Assembly (NCBI GenBank): GCA_014773175.1
Contig: VXCM01001371.1
Coordinates: 1-64,000 of the forward strand
Direction: 5' to 3'
DNA length: 64,000 nucleotides
DNA from: Lucifuga dentata
Taxonomy: Eukaryota > Chordata > Actinopteri > Ophidiiformes > Bythitidae
Made by a program: the position numbers and the translations under genes. The notes beneath the pieces were generated by a model, which was not told the DNA's origin, did not search any database, and saw only the letters and a list, made by a program, of their open reading frames with translations. This document shows positions 9,701 to 34,381 of the stretch, one piece after another (positions within the stretch are counted from its first letter, which is position 1; every line of letters starts with the position of its first letter).

Positions 9701-11439
9701 TTTAAAAACACGCAATCAGTCACTTTCAGTAAGCCTTGGATTTGACATGCAGACAAACAATTTTTAGTCCGGTGTCTGTCGAGCAGCAGTGTTTATTTTG
9801 TACTAATTTTTTCAAATTCAAATGAGTTGGTTGGCACTAATTTTCCACCTTTCCTATGTGTATACACATCAACAGAAATTTCCACAGTGTTTTTGCATCC
9901 ATCATGCTGATGCATTTTGCATTTTTTAAACACAAGCACAACTGAATGTGTACTGTTCATGTCAAACTTGCACAAACACATTGTTCTGTGAGTCTCCTCC
10001 ATGTCCAGAATTAGAGTTGTCAATAGCTATAACACATTGACAGCATAGTCAGTGGACAGGTCACATCACATCACAGCCTGTCTCCTCTCCTATTACTGCA
10101 GGTTAAACTTAACTCAACATGACACCAAATCAATTGGCATGTGCTTTCTATCATTAAGTCTTAGTGACAGCTTGGTGCCGGTAGTGAAAACGATGATTAA
10201 ACAAGTTTAGGTTAGTTTTATTATCTTTTTTTTTTTTTTTTTTTTTTTTTACAACTGTCATGGCTCCTTGACAAACAAAAGTAGGTATCATACAACCTGT
10301 ATACACCTTTGAACCTTTCTGAAAAATAAAAGCTCCTCCATGCCCACCCACACAGGTGTTTTCAATTGTTCTGCCTGATTAGATGTCATCTCAGGACTGT
10401 GTGGGAGTGTATGCTGTGTGCTTGATTGACATCTCCCTGACTCTCCTGATTGGTTTGTTTCAACTGCTAGGGTGGGATAGCTAATGCTGTGTTCAACAGA
10501 CCTCGGAACTCGGATTTTTCCTACTTCCTACTTGGAAAAATGTGTTGGAATGGCATTTGAAGTCGGAACATCTTCCGACTGGGCGAAATCCGAAGGCAGC
10601 ATAAGACCTTTCAGTCTTTCAACTTGTGTAGTTTGTTGAGCTAACGAGAGTCAAAGCATAGCTCCTCCCACTTTCAACCTGGAAAGTCCTCTAATCAGCC
10701 AGAGTGAAAACACCTGTGTGCTGGAGCTTGGTAAAGCTCTTGTTTAGCTAAAGCACCAAACCATACTCATGAGCACCCTTTGGCTTGCACCAAAGCTCAA
10801 ACTGACTGTAAAGCTTATAGTCAGTTTAAAGCGTAGGTCTCAAACCTTGTACTGTGGAGTGCTGTGAGGTTTATATTCTAAGCACATCTCTCTGAATCTC
10901 CTTTTAGGTTTGTTGTACCTGTTTGTTGTGTTCAGTAACGTCAAATATTTGCTCAGTTACGTGATGACATGAGCGTAATGGAATTCCTTTTTTTCTACCA
11001 GGTGTTGGCCCCTGCTACCCCCCCTGCACCCACCCACCACACCACGGTCATTGTCCCTGCACCAGTGCAGCCTCCCCAGCCCCATCACGTCACCGTGGTA
11101 ACCATGGGCCCGTCCTCAGTTATCAATACAGTGTCCACATCTCGACAGAACCTGGACACCATTGTCCAAGTAAGACACAGCTTTACCATTTTTATTAACT
11201 TTGATCCTGGCAAGAATTGTCCCATCTGAACACTAGAGGGTGCTATTGTCACTCACGTCACCTATTTTACTTTTCTCCAGGCAATCCAACACATTGAGGG
11301 CACCCAGGGGAAGGGTTGCGTTGGTGAGGAAGAGCAGCGGAGGGCAGTCATCGTCAGTTCAGGGCGTGTCCTCTCGGACGCGGCAGGCTCGGACACGGCC
11401 TCTAACAGTGACGGGCCTGATGACTGTTCACTGCCCTGA
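3627..11439 (+). CDS. tfap4: Transcription factor AP-4 (bHLH leucine zipper), 7 exons
   Basis: AP-4 is a nuclear homodimeric basic helix-loop-helix leucine-zipper factor that binds CAGCTG E-boxes. The coding exons are 3627-3715, 7083-7248, 7362-7460, 7592-7762, 7920-8069, 11002-11169 and 11281-11439. They total 1002 nt and encode 333 aa, close to the 338 aa I recall for the human protein. The start is set by [17 protein letters not shown], the conserved AP-4 N-terminus. The basic region lies around residues 42-60 ([19 protein letters not shown]), helix 1-loop-helix 2 spans about 61-99, and a leucine zipper continues from about 99 to 120. A second heptad-rich stretch is in exons 4-5. Exon 6 is rich in proline and histidine and carries the conserved [18 protein letters not shown] block. 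The protein ends in an acidic, serine-rich tail. All introns are GT-AG with matching phase. Intron 5 contains a foreign GTF2I-like fragment. Identification is very secure. Confidence 0.97.
4744..4762 (-). promoter_or_regulatory. ZNF143 (Staf)-like binding site
   Basis: Read on the minus strand the bases give ACTACATTTCCCAGCATCC. This resembles the ACTACAATTCCCAGCATGC consensus that I recall for ZNF143/SBS promoter elements. It lies in a CpG-rich part of tfap4 intron 1, about 270 bp downstream of a YY1-like AATGGCGG. Such motifs are typical of promoters, so an internal promoter is possible. No chromatin or transcript evidence is available. Confidence 0.4.
6031..6152. repeat. Stem-loop element, 30-bp arms
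   Basis: The sequence 6031-6060 is the reverse complement of 6123-6152 with two mismatches. Both arms contain GGCAGAAGTGTGTC and TTGGAAGGAGA. The loop is 62 nt. It could be a small foldback transposon remnant or a transcribed hairpin inside tfap4 intron 1. Confidence 0.75.
7083..7248 (+). CDS. tfap4: tfap4 coding exon 2 (bHLH basic region and helix 1)
   Basis: It follows a pyrimidine-rich acceptor ending TCTCCTAG and encodes [11 protein letters not shown] through KLSK (residues 30-85). It contains the DNA-contacting basic segment with the [12 protein letters not shown] signature. The donor is GTGAGT. It ends in phase 0. Confidence 0.96.
7362..7460 (+). CDS. tfap4: tfap4 coding exon 3 (helix 2 and zipper start)
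   Basis: It encodes [20 protein letters not shown] through KRFIQ (residues 86-118), the second helix running into the first leucine zipper. It is 99 nt, phase 0 at both ends, with donor GTAAAG. Confidence 0.96.
7592..7762 (+). CDS. tfap4: tfap4 coding exon 4 (residues 119-175)
   Basis: It encodes [18 protein letters not shown], including a basic PKRRR cluster, then a heptad-rich helix [18 protein letters not shown] ending MLEEQ. It is 171 nt, phase 0-0, with donor GTAAGA. Confidence 0.95.
7920..8069 (+). CDS. tfap4: tfap4 coding exon 5 (residues 176-225)
   Basis: It encodes [19 protein letters not shown] and a glutamine-rich helix, ending HSPQ. It is 150 nt, phase 0-0. Translation past the donor GTTGGT reads into intron. 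Confidence 0.93.
8582..8869 (+). pseudogene. Solitary GTF2I (TFII-I) repeat-domain fragment
   Basis: The frame starting at 8582, directly after an in-frame TGA at 8579-8581, reads [19 protein letters not shown], then [40 protein letters not shown] and [19 protein letters not shown], ending LIVKRMK at a TGA (8867-8869). This matches the first GTF2I repeat of TFII-I end to end, including the linker just before it and the end at KRM. About 95 codons are open with no frameshift. The domain is one uninterrupted block although, as I recall, GTF2I genes split it among exons. That suggests a retrocopied piece, or one exapted exon from a GTF2I-like gene. It lies sense-oriented in tfap4 intron 5. A CAG at 8589-8591 could act as an acceptor, but its phase would not join tfap4 exon 5 in the domain frame. 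Product and expression are unknown. Confidence 0.8.
10484..10605. repeat. Degenerate dispersed repeat (probable MITE fragment)
   Basis: The sequence from GTGTTCAACAGACCTCGGAA through TCTTCCGACTGGGCGAAATC resembles a widespread fish DNA-element family rich in the words GGAACTCGGA and CGGAA. The ends are not clear. The family is not identified with confidence. Confidence 0.4.
11002..11169 (+). CDS. tfap4: tfap4 coding exon 6 (residues 226-281)
   Basis: It follows TTTTTTTCTACCAG and encodes [20 protein letters not shown] and [18 protein letters not shown], ending TIVQ. The Pro/His-rich segment followed by the MGPSSVIN block is conserved in AP-4. It is 168 nt, phase 0-0. Confidence 0.95.
11281..11439 (+). 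CDS. tfap4: tfap4 coding exon 7 and stop
   Basis: It encodes [12 protein letters not shown], then [14 protein letters not shown], then an acidic Ser/Asp tail ending CSLP and TGA. It is 159 nt. The AIQHIEGTQ and QRRAVIV blocks match AP-4 C-termini. The tail is shorter and more divergent than in mammals. Confidence 0.95.
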   Translation, partial: AIQHIEGTQGKGCVGEEEQRRAVIVSSGRVLSDAAGSDTASNSDGPDDCSLP

Positions 11440-14340
11440 GCTTGCCCCGATGTCTCGTTCACCACACACACACCCACACACACACACACACACTCACACT
11501 CACACACTCACACATATACACATACATGTTCCAAGCAGACCCAGGCTACAGGAGACTATACACCCACAGCAGTCATGATCAGTGGACATTAATAGGGCTG
11601 ATAGACAGATTGAAGCACTCATTCTTTGTTTTTTGAAAAAATATACACTCTTACATGTTGTACCGTGATAGGCAGCCCGAATAGGTTTACACTTAGATGC
11701 TCATTCATGCAGTCTTTTTTTTCCATCTCTGCTCAGCTTATCTCTAGCCGCCCTGCTCCTTCACACACATGCCCATTCATTAATCTATCGAAAGGTGCTA
11801 GAGCGGGTTTTTCACTGATTGTTCTACAAATGCTCTGTCAGAAGCTCCTCAATAGTAGCCCCTTTCATGCTGGATAGTAGAATTGGTTCTGTCTGCTAAA
11901 CATCTCCATTCATCCCTGGGGCTTTCTCTTTTGATGGCCCTGAAGCTATGCGAGTGATCCACCAAACAGGAGAGAAAGCTGACGAAGAGCCCAGCAGTGT
12001 GGCGTCACCCGCCACCTCACATTTCTTCTCATAATCCGCCTTCTCTTCCTGACCCATCTGAACTGTTTGGAGAGACACTGTGAACTTACAAGACTGTCTC
12101 AATCAATTTCTCTTCTAAGGCTTCTGAATGAAAGGAAATGGTGTTGTACTTGGAGCAGAAAGTCTGCTTTCTTTTTCAAATTTGTTCCTCCAGGGCTTCA
12201 TCAACCAGCAAGTTAAAATGATTGTTCTGGAAAAAGATAAAGCACCAGATTGAATATAAAAGCTGTTCTCATGGCTGACTGATGCTCACGGGAAATGAAG
12301 CAAAAAGCCTGAGAGCAGAGAGTGCACTTAATAGTCCACCAATCTGTTCTTTCTTGTGTTTGTCACCATTTTTTGCTGGGCTGGGTTCCCAGTATCTCCA
12401 CATATGTATTTGGCACGTTCCCCTTTTTACTCTTGGCTATACAAAAATCAGTGCTTTGACATTCTTGACTCCCTCCCCACTTTTGCGTGAAAGCACCGGA
12501 CTTAAATAAGGTAATCTGGGTACTTGAGCGATTTTCAATGTTGTGTGTTTGTGTGTCCCTCTAAGAATTCTGAAGCAGCAGGCGCGTCCTGGACTCTGGC
12601 AGTCTAACAGCAGACTTGTCTTGGTATTCAGGCACATTTGCACTCATCACTTACATATAAGACTGTAGTTTGCTTAATCTTAATGACTGCTTTTATTTTG
12701 CCCTCACAGTAGTTTTTCATGTCTGAATGTTGGGACATGTGCTAAAGCATCAATCCTATGTTTCAGAGAAGAGGAAAGAGTCCGGTCAGATTGTTAGAAT
12801 GTGACATGGAGGTGACTTGGTCGACCACACACCATGCAAGCACTATGCATTTCCCAATGTGGATCGTCTGTCCTTGGTGTGCATTTTATCTAGTGCCTGA
12901 TATGGCAATAGAATACCATGCAATTTAGATGTGTGTTTGTATCTGGATTTGGTCTTTTCCTGGAGCTGTGTGTTGTTGGTAGACATGTAATAGGCTCATA
13001 CTTGTCATACATAGCCTAAGGGTGCAGGTAGGCTCTGTGAGGCCAGCCTTACCACAGCTCTGGGGTCTATGAGAGATGCCTGAACACTTGATCTTGGCCT
13101 TTCTTTTGACAGCTACTGGAAATCTGTTTTTCACCACACTATTTCAAACACGCCTGTAACTACCGTAGGCTAATATGCTAGAAGCCAGTATATGTTCTCA
13201 GTGTATCTTATCTACTCGAGTTATGTTTATTTTGTTTGACAGCCTCTTTATGAACAAGTTTCTGGTATACTACTTTCTAATAGCTTTTCTCCAATATACT
13301 CAAAATGTATCTGAATGCTGACCCATTGGTTGGATTTAGACTGGCAACTATTTGGCTCATTGTGTGCACTATTTATGCCAGAAGTGTGGAGAAAATTCCA
13401 CAATCAATGTTGACATTCCAGAATATTTTAGCACCTACCCTACACACTTTTCATACTGGGATACTTTTCGAAAGTTAAAGCTGGTATGTTATGGGTTACT
13501 GTTATGTTTAGGAATTGCATTGGCACAACACAGCTATTCTAAATGTATTTCGTGGCAATTTCATTATTAGAATCCCCCCTTTGTCATTGCATAGATGGAG
13601 CTTTGAACTGCTGGACAGATAATGTGTTTAAACACACCTCATCTATCATGATATACTGTATGTCATGGAATTGCCCTTTAAAGTTATTGATGTCAGCTGC
13701 ACTGAAATGAGTGACTTATCTGTCAAATTACATTTTTGGGAGATTTTTCCCAGTATATATTTGTTATCAGTATAGGAAGGGGATTCCTAGATATTGACAA
13801 TGCGGTTTACTTGCTCTTAATTGTATATCTGCATTTGATCATTTTCTGCCAGAAGCCCAGAACTATTTTAGTCCCATCTGTGTTTGACTCAACGTGTTGC
13901 GTGTTAGGATACATTATGTTGTGAACATATCAGATTGTCAGATGATTGGGGCGTGCCTGGGATCATCAAATGGGGTCAAGATTAGAAAGCACTTACTGTA
14001 CATTACTGGAGTCTGCCTCTTTCTTTTGTAAAAAGGGGCTCCTCCTCAGCTGAAGCTCTTGAGGTTCTAAGTCAAAAACGCACAGCTGTGTATCCCCCCC
14101 TTTGCCTCCATGTTCAGTCCTCCTATATCTTGTCCAGTGTTTGCCCCTTTCACACCTCTGTTCTCCTTTCATTTTCACTGCTCCCATCTCTCTCCCTTTT
14201 CTTTTTTGTTTGACCCATCAGTGCATATGGTCATCAAGAAGCTATGTTCATTTTTTTTTTTATAAGAGAAATGTTTTGGGAATAACGAGGCTTGTGCCTT
14301 TGTAAAGACAGAATAATAAAGTTTGTACTTTGTTTTTTAC
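11440..14340 (+). other. tfap4: Probable tfap4 3'UTR
   Basis: There is no coding exon here. A CA microsatellite follows the stop at about 11463-11515. The stretch ends with an AATAAA at 14315-14320 followed by a T-rich segment, so I infer a 3'UTR of about 2.9 kb. Earlier polyadenylation cannot be excluded. Confidence 0.5.
14315..14320 (+). terminator. tfap4: Candidate polyadenylation signal of tfap4
   Basis: The canonical AATAAA sits inside GAATAATAAAG and is followed within about 20 bases by GT/T-rich sequence (TTTGTACTTTGTTTTTTAC), the usual downstream element. Confidence 0.55.
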
Positions 14341-16681
14341 ACTTTGGGCCCTGTGTGCACGTCTCTTTCTGCCTTTGTTGGTTCTTAATTGTGAACGTTA
14401 TGATAACTTAAAACGCTTGCGATGTAGCAACAGTTATAACACCAACAATGACATCAGCACCCAAACTTGTCCGTTACCACATTTTGGTTGGCTGTCATTA
14501 GAGTAGTACAGTTGATTCACAAGTGTCTGTTCCTGATTGGTGGATGGTCCACTGAGACCCCCAGCTCTTTGCTAAATTAAGATCAACCGCTTTCTCTGTG
14601 ACAGTTAAAATCTACACCAGGGACACTAGGTGGCATCACACCTCATCCTCTGACAGCAATCATTCATTCCAAACATCTTGTTCACACCCTCACACTTTCA
14701 TTCAGAAATACCTCTCCTTTTGATGTCCAGACATGCTCAGTCAGCCCTCATGATAGTAGAATACTTTTACAACATTATAGCATGATGCAATGATTATTAA
14801 AAAGCTTAGACTCAGTTTAGCAGTACACATCAACTCTGAGCCCTAAGTACTATTGACTATTTTTTTCAGAATGTGTATTGGCACTTGCATATGAATGGAC
14901 CAAAAAGTACAACTACTGAGCTGTTTCATGATGCTAAGTGAGTGCATTTTCCCTTGGGTTAGTATTATGAACATCCAAAGCTCTGCTGCACCATGTGTTG
15001 AAGACAAAGGTCAAGTGTAAATACCATAGGGACACTGCATGTAGTCTTGATTAAAGCAATGGCACCACGTGCAAAACAGTTTACACTGAGCTCAAAGAAA
15101 AGTATGGTCTAAATTAGAGGCCTTTGGTCAGACAACATTCATATAGAGTACTTAATGAGAGACAGTTGATCAAACGTTTTAGGAAGTCCTGAAGACAAAG
15201 GGAGCATTATATTCACAGTAGTTAAAATGCTAATGGCATTATAGAAATGCTATTATGCTAAATGCTACAGTACCATTTGATCATGCATTATTGAATCAGT
15301 CAAACACTAAAAAGCAACTCAAATTTAAAGCACATTTGAAATTATTAAAATATGTTTCCATACTCCACAGTAAGCAGCATTTCCTAGCCAGGAATTGAAT
15401 TTTTACACATCTGAGAGGACTTGTTTAAGTTATCAGTATTGTTTTGGGGTTTTTTTTTTGTTTTGTTTTGTTTTGTTTTTACTGATATATGCTGTTATTT
15501 TCCACAGTCCTTGAAAGCAGCATCAAATCCAAAGCAAACATTTTAAAGACACATTCGGAATAGAGGTGATTGATGCCAGTGAATGTGAGTGTGAAATTTT
15601 ACAAGGATTAAATGTTCACTTGAATTCATAAAAGCTCTTCATAAGTATGGATTTCCTCATAAAAACAAATTATCGTGCCTCTCAAACACTTCCACCACTA
15701 GTGCAGTTCTTCAGGATTAACACTCCAAAATGAACATGCTGCATTGCGGGTTCCAAATCATTCTGAATGGCTCTCGAGTAAGAAACTCCTGCCATGGTTG
15801 AGGATTAATTTATTTGAGATGTTGATTCTCATGAATTGTGAGATTTGTTCACCGCAGTGTGTCTGCTTCAATGTGATAAAGCAGTAATCCGCCTAGCGTT
15901 TAGCTGTGTAAGGGATTCTAGCTTTACTCAGGGGTCTTTATGTTCCAGACATTGCCTTTCCTTGCTCTCACTCTGTCACATTCATAATGAAGAATTTCCC
16001 AACATGTCTGCTAAGTGAACATGTGTTTCTTCTCTAGAAGGGGGGGGCTTGACAGCTTCCTCCAATGCCAATGTAAAGGTGTCATCACTATTTGATAATT
16101 ATTCTCAGTTGAGTGAAGCAAACATGGTTTGTTTATTATGATTCTCTTCATATGATAATGGATGCAATGCTTAAAAATGGCCTGTCACATACATTTAGGA
16201 TTATGCCAAAGCCATAAAATTTTATATTATTTTGTCATTATGGATTAAGAAGGCAGTGTTACCCGTTAAGTCTGTTTACGCTAATGTGACATAATTGTAC
16301 ATGTTAATATTCTTCTATTCCTTTAGAATTAGACGAGTTTGCCTTTGAAGCCACAGCAAAATGTGATATATGGTAAAGTTACTATGGTATGTCTAATGCT
16401 GCATTATTCATTTTGAAACATCTACCTTATGTAGAGTCTCTGCAAAACATGTTTATTATCACTACTTTTTGTCAGGATAAAGAGGCTTTTATTTATTTTA
16501 TTTTTTTTTACACACTGAGTCTCATATGTAGCTTTTTTTCTTTTTTGTTGGTACTTCAAGATATATTTTTTACATTAAATTTTAACCCTTAAATAACAAT
16601 ATCAACAGTTATTATAATCCTGACATAATGTCATATCATGCTAAATGTGTCTTTAATGACCTCTGGTTCAAATTCTGATTC

Positions 16682-16718
<37 letters not shown>

Positions 16719-16983
16719 AATATTGTTGTCAATGAGAAGTGGAATGATTCAGCACTGAAAGATAAGACAAGTCCTCTTTCTCTGATGCTGAGGCCCAAGC
16801 TGCAACCTCTCTAAAAAGGAGAGTCAGCTGTTCATACATGTAGAGACCTTATGATATGCTATGACTCCTGCCATCCCTGAAACACACACACACACACAAA
16901 TCTCAGCCCCTCTGCCAACTGGCCCAGGGCCACTCTGTGGCCCACCCCTTTTCCCTGCATGCCCTTTAACCTTCCTGCCTTGG
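14341..16983. other. tfap4-srl intergenic region
   Basis: No gene is supported here. The region is mostly unique AT-rich DNA with a (TTTTG)n stretch near 15451-15478 and a (CT)n tract at 16686-16717. The last 160 bases before the srl TATA box carry a muscle-type E-box CAGCTG (16825-16830), a CA tract near 16882-16898 and a CCCACCCC box (16939-16947). These are candidate srl promoter elements. Confidence 0.6.
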
Positions 16984-17027
16984 TATATATAGTCTGTGCG
17001 ACTATCAGAGTTCTCCTGGCAGCCATC
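16984..17027 (+). promoter_or_regulatory. srl: TATA box and short leader of srl
   Basis: TATATATA at 16984-16991 lies only 37 bases before the srl start codon. With the usual spacing of about 30 bases, transcription would begin near 17014, leaving a leader of about 15 nt. A MyoD-type CAGCTG lies about 155 bp upstream of the TATA box, which fits a strong, tissue-restricted muscle promoter. Functional assignment is inferred from motif and position. Confidence 0.6.
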
Positions 17028-29893
<12,866 letters not shown>

Positions 29894-30370
29894 GGAAAAC
29901 AAAATAACTTGAGTGGGAGCAGTGAGGAGGTAGAGGAGATAAATGGTGATAAAGGGGTCTGGTACTGGCCAACCCTGCTTTTGTCAGAATGCCTGTATTT
30001 TATGGGAAATCGGTGATTTTTTTCTCAGGAGAATGTGGGGAGGTGCATTTAAGGACTGTGGAAATGAGGCAGATAGTGGCCAGGAAGGGTGATTTTTATG
30101 ATAAGGCAGCTTAAGGACACAAGTGCTGAAGAAATGAGAAATATAGCAATGATTTTTTTTTAGTTACATTAAAATACATGCTCTCCTCATACATGCCCTC
30201 CTCTCACCCTTGCATAATCACAACGGACTGTCTTGGATTCTGGGGTTGGGGACATATCTATGGAAACAATAAGTAAGATTAAATATAAATTGAAAACCTG
30301 AGACTGAAAATAGTCAAATACCAGCTCCCTCCCTTGTTTGTGAATAAAATGGGAAAGTGGAATCAGGAGT
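29894..30370 (+). other. srl: Probable srl 3'UTR
   Basis: This is the non-coding stretch from the stop to just beyond the first canonical AATAAA at 30343. Longer 3'UTR forms are possible. Confidence 0.5.
30343..30348 (+). terminator. srl: Candidate polyadenylation signal of srl
   Basis: AATAAA lies within TGAATAAAATGG about 450 bases after the srl stop, followed by T-rich sequence near 30373-30385. Confidence 0.5.
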
Positions 30371-32049
30371 TGTACATTTGTTTTGTAAGATCTTGAATAG
30401 TGTGTAGCAGCAGGTCATTTCATGTTTTTTGAAGTAGTCCTTTTTGTGGAGGTTTTGGGCAATAATCCATCTTTACTTTTGACATTTTTCTTGTTACATT
30501 AACCTTGCACATTAAACATGACATTGAACTTGCCAGATGTCAGTTTAGGTGCATGTATCTTCCCTCTAACATAAACTAATGTTGCTTCATGTCACTGGTG
30601 TCTGAAAAAACCCTATCATGAAAAAGGCCTTCTTTGTTTTATATACTCATCGCTCTTGGTTGTTGACAACCTGTGAAGTGAGCACTGTGATGGAAGCAGA
30701 GGTCAGGGTTCAAGGGTCAGAGTCTTCACAAATGGGTGGGGATGTTCAATCTGCTTCACTGTTCTTACTGTTTTTGTTTGAGTCTATAAATTTGCCGGTC
30801 TTTGGCAGAAATTTAATACTGTGTTATAAATTCATTTTTCCTTCAGTGATAAGCTTGCCATCGTTTTTAGCTGAATGACCATATAAAATAACAGATGACT
30901 GATGTGTTTGATCCACAGCTGTCTTCATCCATTACTTCTGCAGGTTAGAACTCTATTTATTATGTGTGTAACCTTTCAAAATGGGCATCAGAATAGATTA
31001 TATATCTTTATTAAACAAACTTGTTATGCTATTTTTCGAACCACCACTGCAAGACTTTGTCAAGTTGTGTAATTTTTTTCTGATTCTGAAATTCTGATGC
31101 CCTTTTTTAAAAAAAAAAAAAAAAAAAAAAAGTGGGCTGGAAGTAAAAGAGAGGAAAAGGTGAAGCAGCTTATAAGATGAACCCCTGACCTCTGTGGAAA
31201 GATGACAGCCCCAAAGAGTGACCCAGATAAATAATGACCTGTACACTCTGTCAAAGCTACAAAAGGTTTAGACAGATACATGTTATAGTTTATCTAATGC
31301 CTTATGTATGCCTACCTCATCAAACCTCCCAGGAGTGTGGCATGGGGAAACTGCTTTTGAGTCCTAAATCTTCAGAGAACAGGTAGGTAGTAATTATTTC
31401 AGCGCCCAAAGTGCATCGTGCTATGGCTAACTCATGGATCTAACTTCCATTTTCCTCTGTGTCCTCCCACACTAACCCCAGAGAATATACCTCTTTCCCC
31501 CATTATATACTAAAAACAGGGAAAACTCTGAATTATTCAAAAGAAAATCAATGTGGGTGTCACACTAGCTTAATTTTCTGTTTCTTGGAGTGTGTGTGTG
31601 CTCACTGGATGTGTTCAAGGATATGTTTACACTGCAGATCCAGAACATGCCCACTAGAGAGTGCTGTGTCAAAGTGTAAAAAAGTTAAACAGGTAATTAA
31701 CACTCATCATGCACTAATTTGTAGTGGAATGATAGCCCAGGGTATCCAATGTCGTGTGGTTGTGCTTTTGGTAAACTTCAGTATCATTATTTTAATTTAC
31801 CTGTGATTTATTACTGGAATGGATTTGTGTTCCATTAAAGTAGTGGTTCATTCACTTCTGTTTTAGTATAACATTTACACAGAATCTTAGCCCAATTTTG
31901 GAAGGTTGACCACCAAGAATAAAGGTTGATTGACTGGGCATAGTGAAACTTTGTGGTTATTCTGAGTAAACTGATTCTCAATGAGGCACACTCAAGAAGG
32001 AAAAGAAATAGATTAAAATCTACAGCAAACTGATTTCATTTGTCCTAAT

Positions 32050-32053
<4 letters not shown>

Positions 32054-32098
<45 letters not shown>
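32054..32098. repeat. (CT)n microsatellite
   Basis: About 22 CT units lie in the srl-adcy9 intergenic region. Confidence 0.9.
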
Positions 32099-33378
32099 AT
32101 ACATTTATACTATCACTGTTTCCATCCATATCACTTTTTCTTTTTCACTCTGGAACACTTTTTGTCAAGACACCGGATACTCTGACATTCCAGTCTCTCA
32201 CTTTTGGGTTTGAAAGTGTGGTTTTTATCCCATAGCTGCACTGCACCAACACTTTGTCGTGACTCAAAGTGGGGAGGGATGTGTATGGTGGGTGGAGTGC
32301 ATGTATATCTATGTGGGAGTTAGACAGTGGTAGTGGAATTAATAGCACTGCATCAAAACACAAACTTAAATCCCAAAGTGTTCCTCTTCCTCAGGCATAT
32401 AAAACAATTTTGTCTATGTCCAGTTTTCACCAACACACAGCCCACATACACACAGACACACACACACACACACACATTAATACATGTATGCCAGGGTATA
32501 TGATTTCCTTCTGTGAGATCTGTATGCCTCTTCTACATCTAGAATGAGCCATCTGATCAGCTCCATGTTGTGTGTTCCACAGCTCGGACTATTCTACTTC
32601 AAACTTTCAACCAGTGACCTTGAAACAGTTCAGACCAGGAGGCACTGTCAGGCTTTTGATACAGAGTGGAGAAAAAGAAAAATGAATAACAGTCAGAGAG
32701 ACAGAAACTTTTTTTATGGACACAATCCAATCAATAAAATCCAATCAATAACTGCATCAGGCCTTAATAAACAATGTTGATGCCGTCAAGCTTTGAAGGA
32801 AACATCCACAAATTCAAGTCTTGAATGTATCCAGTAGCATAAATTCTTGAATTTTTTTTGTTGATCTCAGTAATACATTTATCATCACATACACGGGTCC
32901 ATTCAAGAAGTGTAAAATGTACACTTTAATAATGCTTAAGCAGCATCAGCAGCACATGCAGGTACATTTCTCCACACAACTACCACAACACACGTGCACA
33001 CAAATTCTGCTATTACTCCTGCAGAGCAAATCTTACTATGAAGACTTTGCTGTTCTACCAGAGTGACTCACCCCAAAACTCAACATTACCTTATGAAGAT
33101 GATGATAATCTAAATGTAAAAGTCTGAAGCCACTGCACTGAATACAGGAAGCTGCTTTGTAATATTTTCTTAGATTATTATGTGGAGAATAAAGGATAGA
33201 TGTGCTTTAGTAAACTACATTGCACCTTATGCCTATTTTTTTAAATCCCCAATGAAGAATCAATCATGTTTTTTCCTAATAATTTTACAGGACTTTTTTT
33301 TTTTTTTTTTTTTTTATCACTTGAAACAACATTATTACTATATACTCATGTAGCTTTTGCAGGGACAGGGACTACAAA

Positions 33379-33480
33379 GCAGAGGTGGGACCAAGTCATA
33401 ATTTTGCAAGTCACAAGGAAGCAAAGTCTTTGCTTGTCAGTCTGACTTGGGACTTTAACTTGAGACTTCATTTTAATATT
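33379..33480 (+). repeat. Degenerate teleost dispersed repeat
   Basis: The phrase GCAGAGGTGGGACCAAGTCA, followed by TTTTGCAAGTCACAAGG and repeated 'tcttgacttgggac'-like words, marks a common fish repeat that I recognise by its AAGTC-rich wording. Boundaries are approximate. Confidence 0.6.
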
Positions 33481-34153
33481 TGTTGTTCTGGTTTTCCATT
33501 TGTTTATAGTCATGTATGATAAAGCAGATTGGAAATGCATTATAAACGTAAAGGGTCCAGGTTTGGAAAATACAAGAAGTTGGACGCCCTTGCTAAATTG
33601 GAGGAGGGCGCGCGTTCACTGCGGTAAAAAAAAAAAAAAAAAAANAAAAAAGGTCCCCACCCTTCCCAAAAAGACCTGCGTGCTCGCCACCTTTCAGTCT
33701 TTTCTCCAAAGTGCGTGCACGTACCTCCACAGCTCCCCTCCCCAAGAAAAAAAAGGAAAAAAGTCCTTCCTCTCCTTGCCTTTGCTTTGACACACAGGGA
33801 GCAGCGTTAAGCTACCGTCAGCCACAAAACAGAAGCGGCAATAATTCTTCAAAATAAAGGATCCTATAAAGTCTAAAAAGTCTAAATTGTATCTTGGGGT
33901 ATAGAAGCTTCAGTAGTTTTGGAGCGTTTGCGAGCAGGTGTGCCACTATATGAGTACATATTTAGTAGTAATTTTATAGATCCTGGTAGAGCAGCCAGTG
34001 TTTTTAGATTGAGACTTCATTAGTGTATTTTGACATAGATTTGATTCATGGATAATTTGTCTACGGTGCTCTGTAGACATGAATACCTGTTTTTAATGTG
34101 AGTGAAACTGGATGAGCCGACTTCACTCACATCTGTTTTTATTTTACTTTAAG

Positions 34154-34213
34154 GTGCGCCAGTCAAAACGTGTTTGCATCATAGTGCGCCAGTCAAAACG
34201 TGTTTGCACCATA
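34154..34213. repeat. 30-bp direct tandem duplication
   Basis: GTGCGCCAGTCAAAACGTGT plus TTGCATCATA is repeated immediately with a single change (CATCATA to CACCATA). Confidence 0.9.
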
Positions 34214-34301
34214 GTCTTTATTAGGTACTACACACATTTTATTTTTGATATTTTGTTTTAATTTGGAACGAAACACCGGAAGTTAGATTTTATTTAATTT
34301 G

Positions 34302-34303
<2 letters not shown>

Positions 34304-34379
<76 letters not shown>
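34304..34379. repeat. Compound (CT)n-(CA)n microsatellite
   Basis: About 18 CT units (34304-34340) are joined to about 19 CA units (34342-34379), just upstream of the CpG-rich adcy9 5' region. Confidence 0.9.

Positions 34380-34381
<2 letters not shown>

Larger units (their letters stand above)
8070..11001 (+). other. tfap4: tfap4 intron 5
   Basis: This is a 2.9-kb intron. It holds a poly-G join with an N at 8504, the GTF2I-like domain fragment at 8582-8869, poly-T tracts near 9681 and 10225, and a degenerate dispersed repeat near 10484-10605. No other exon is supported. Confidence 0.75.
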
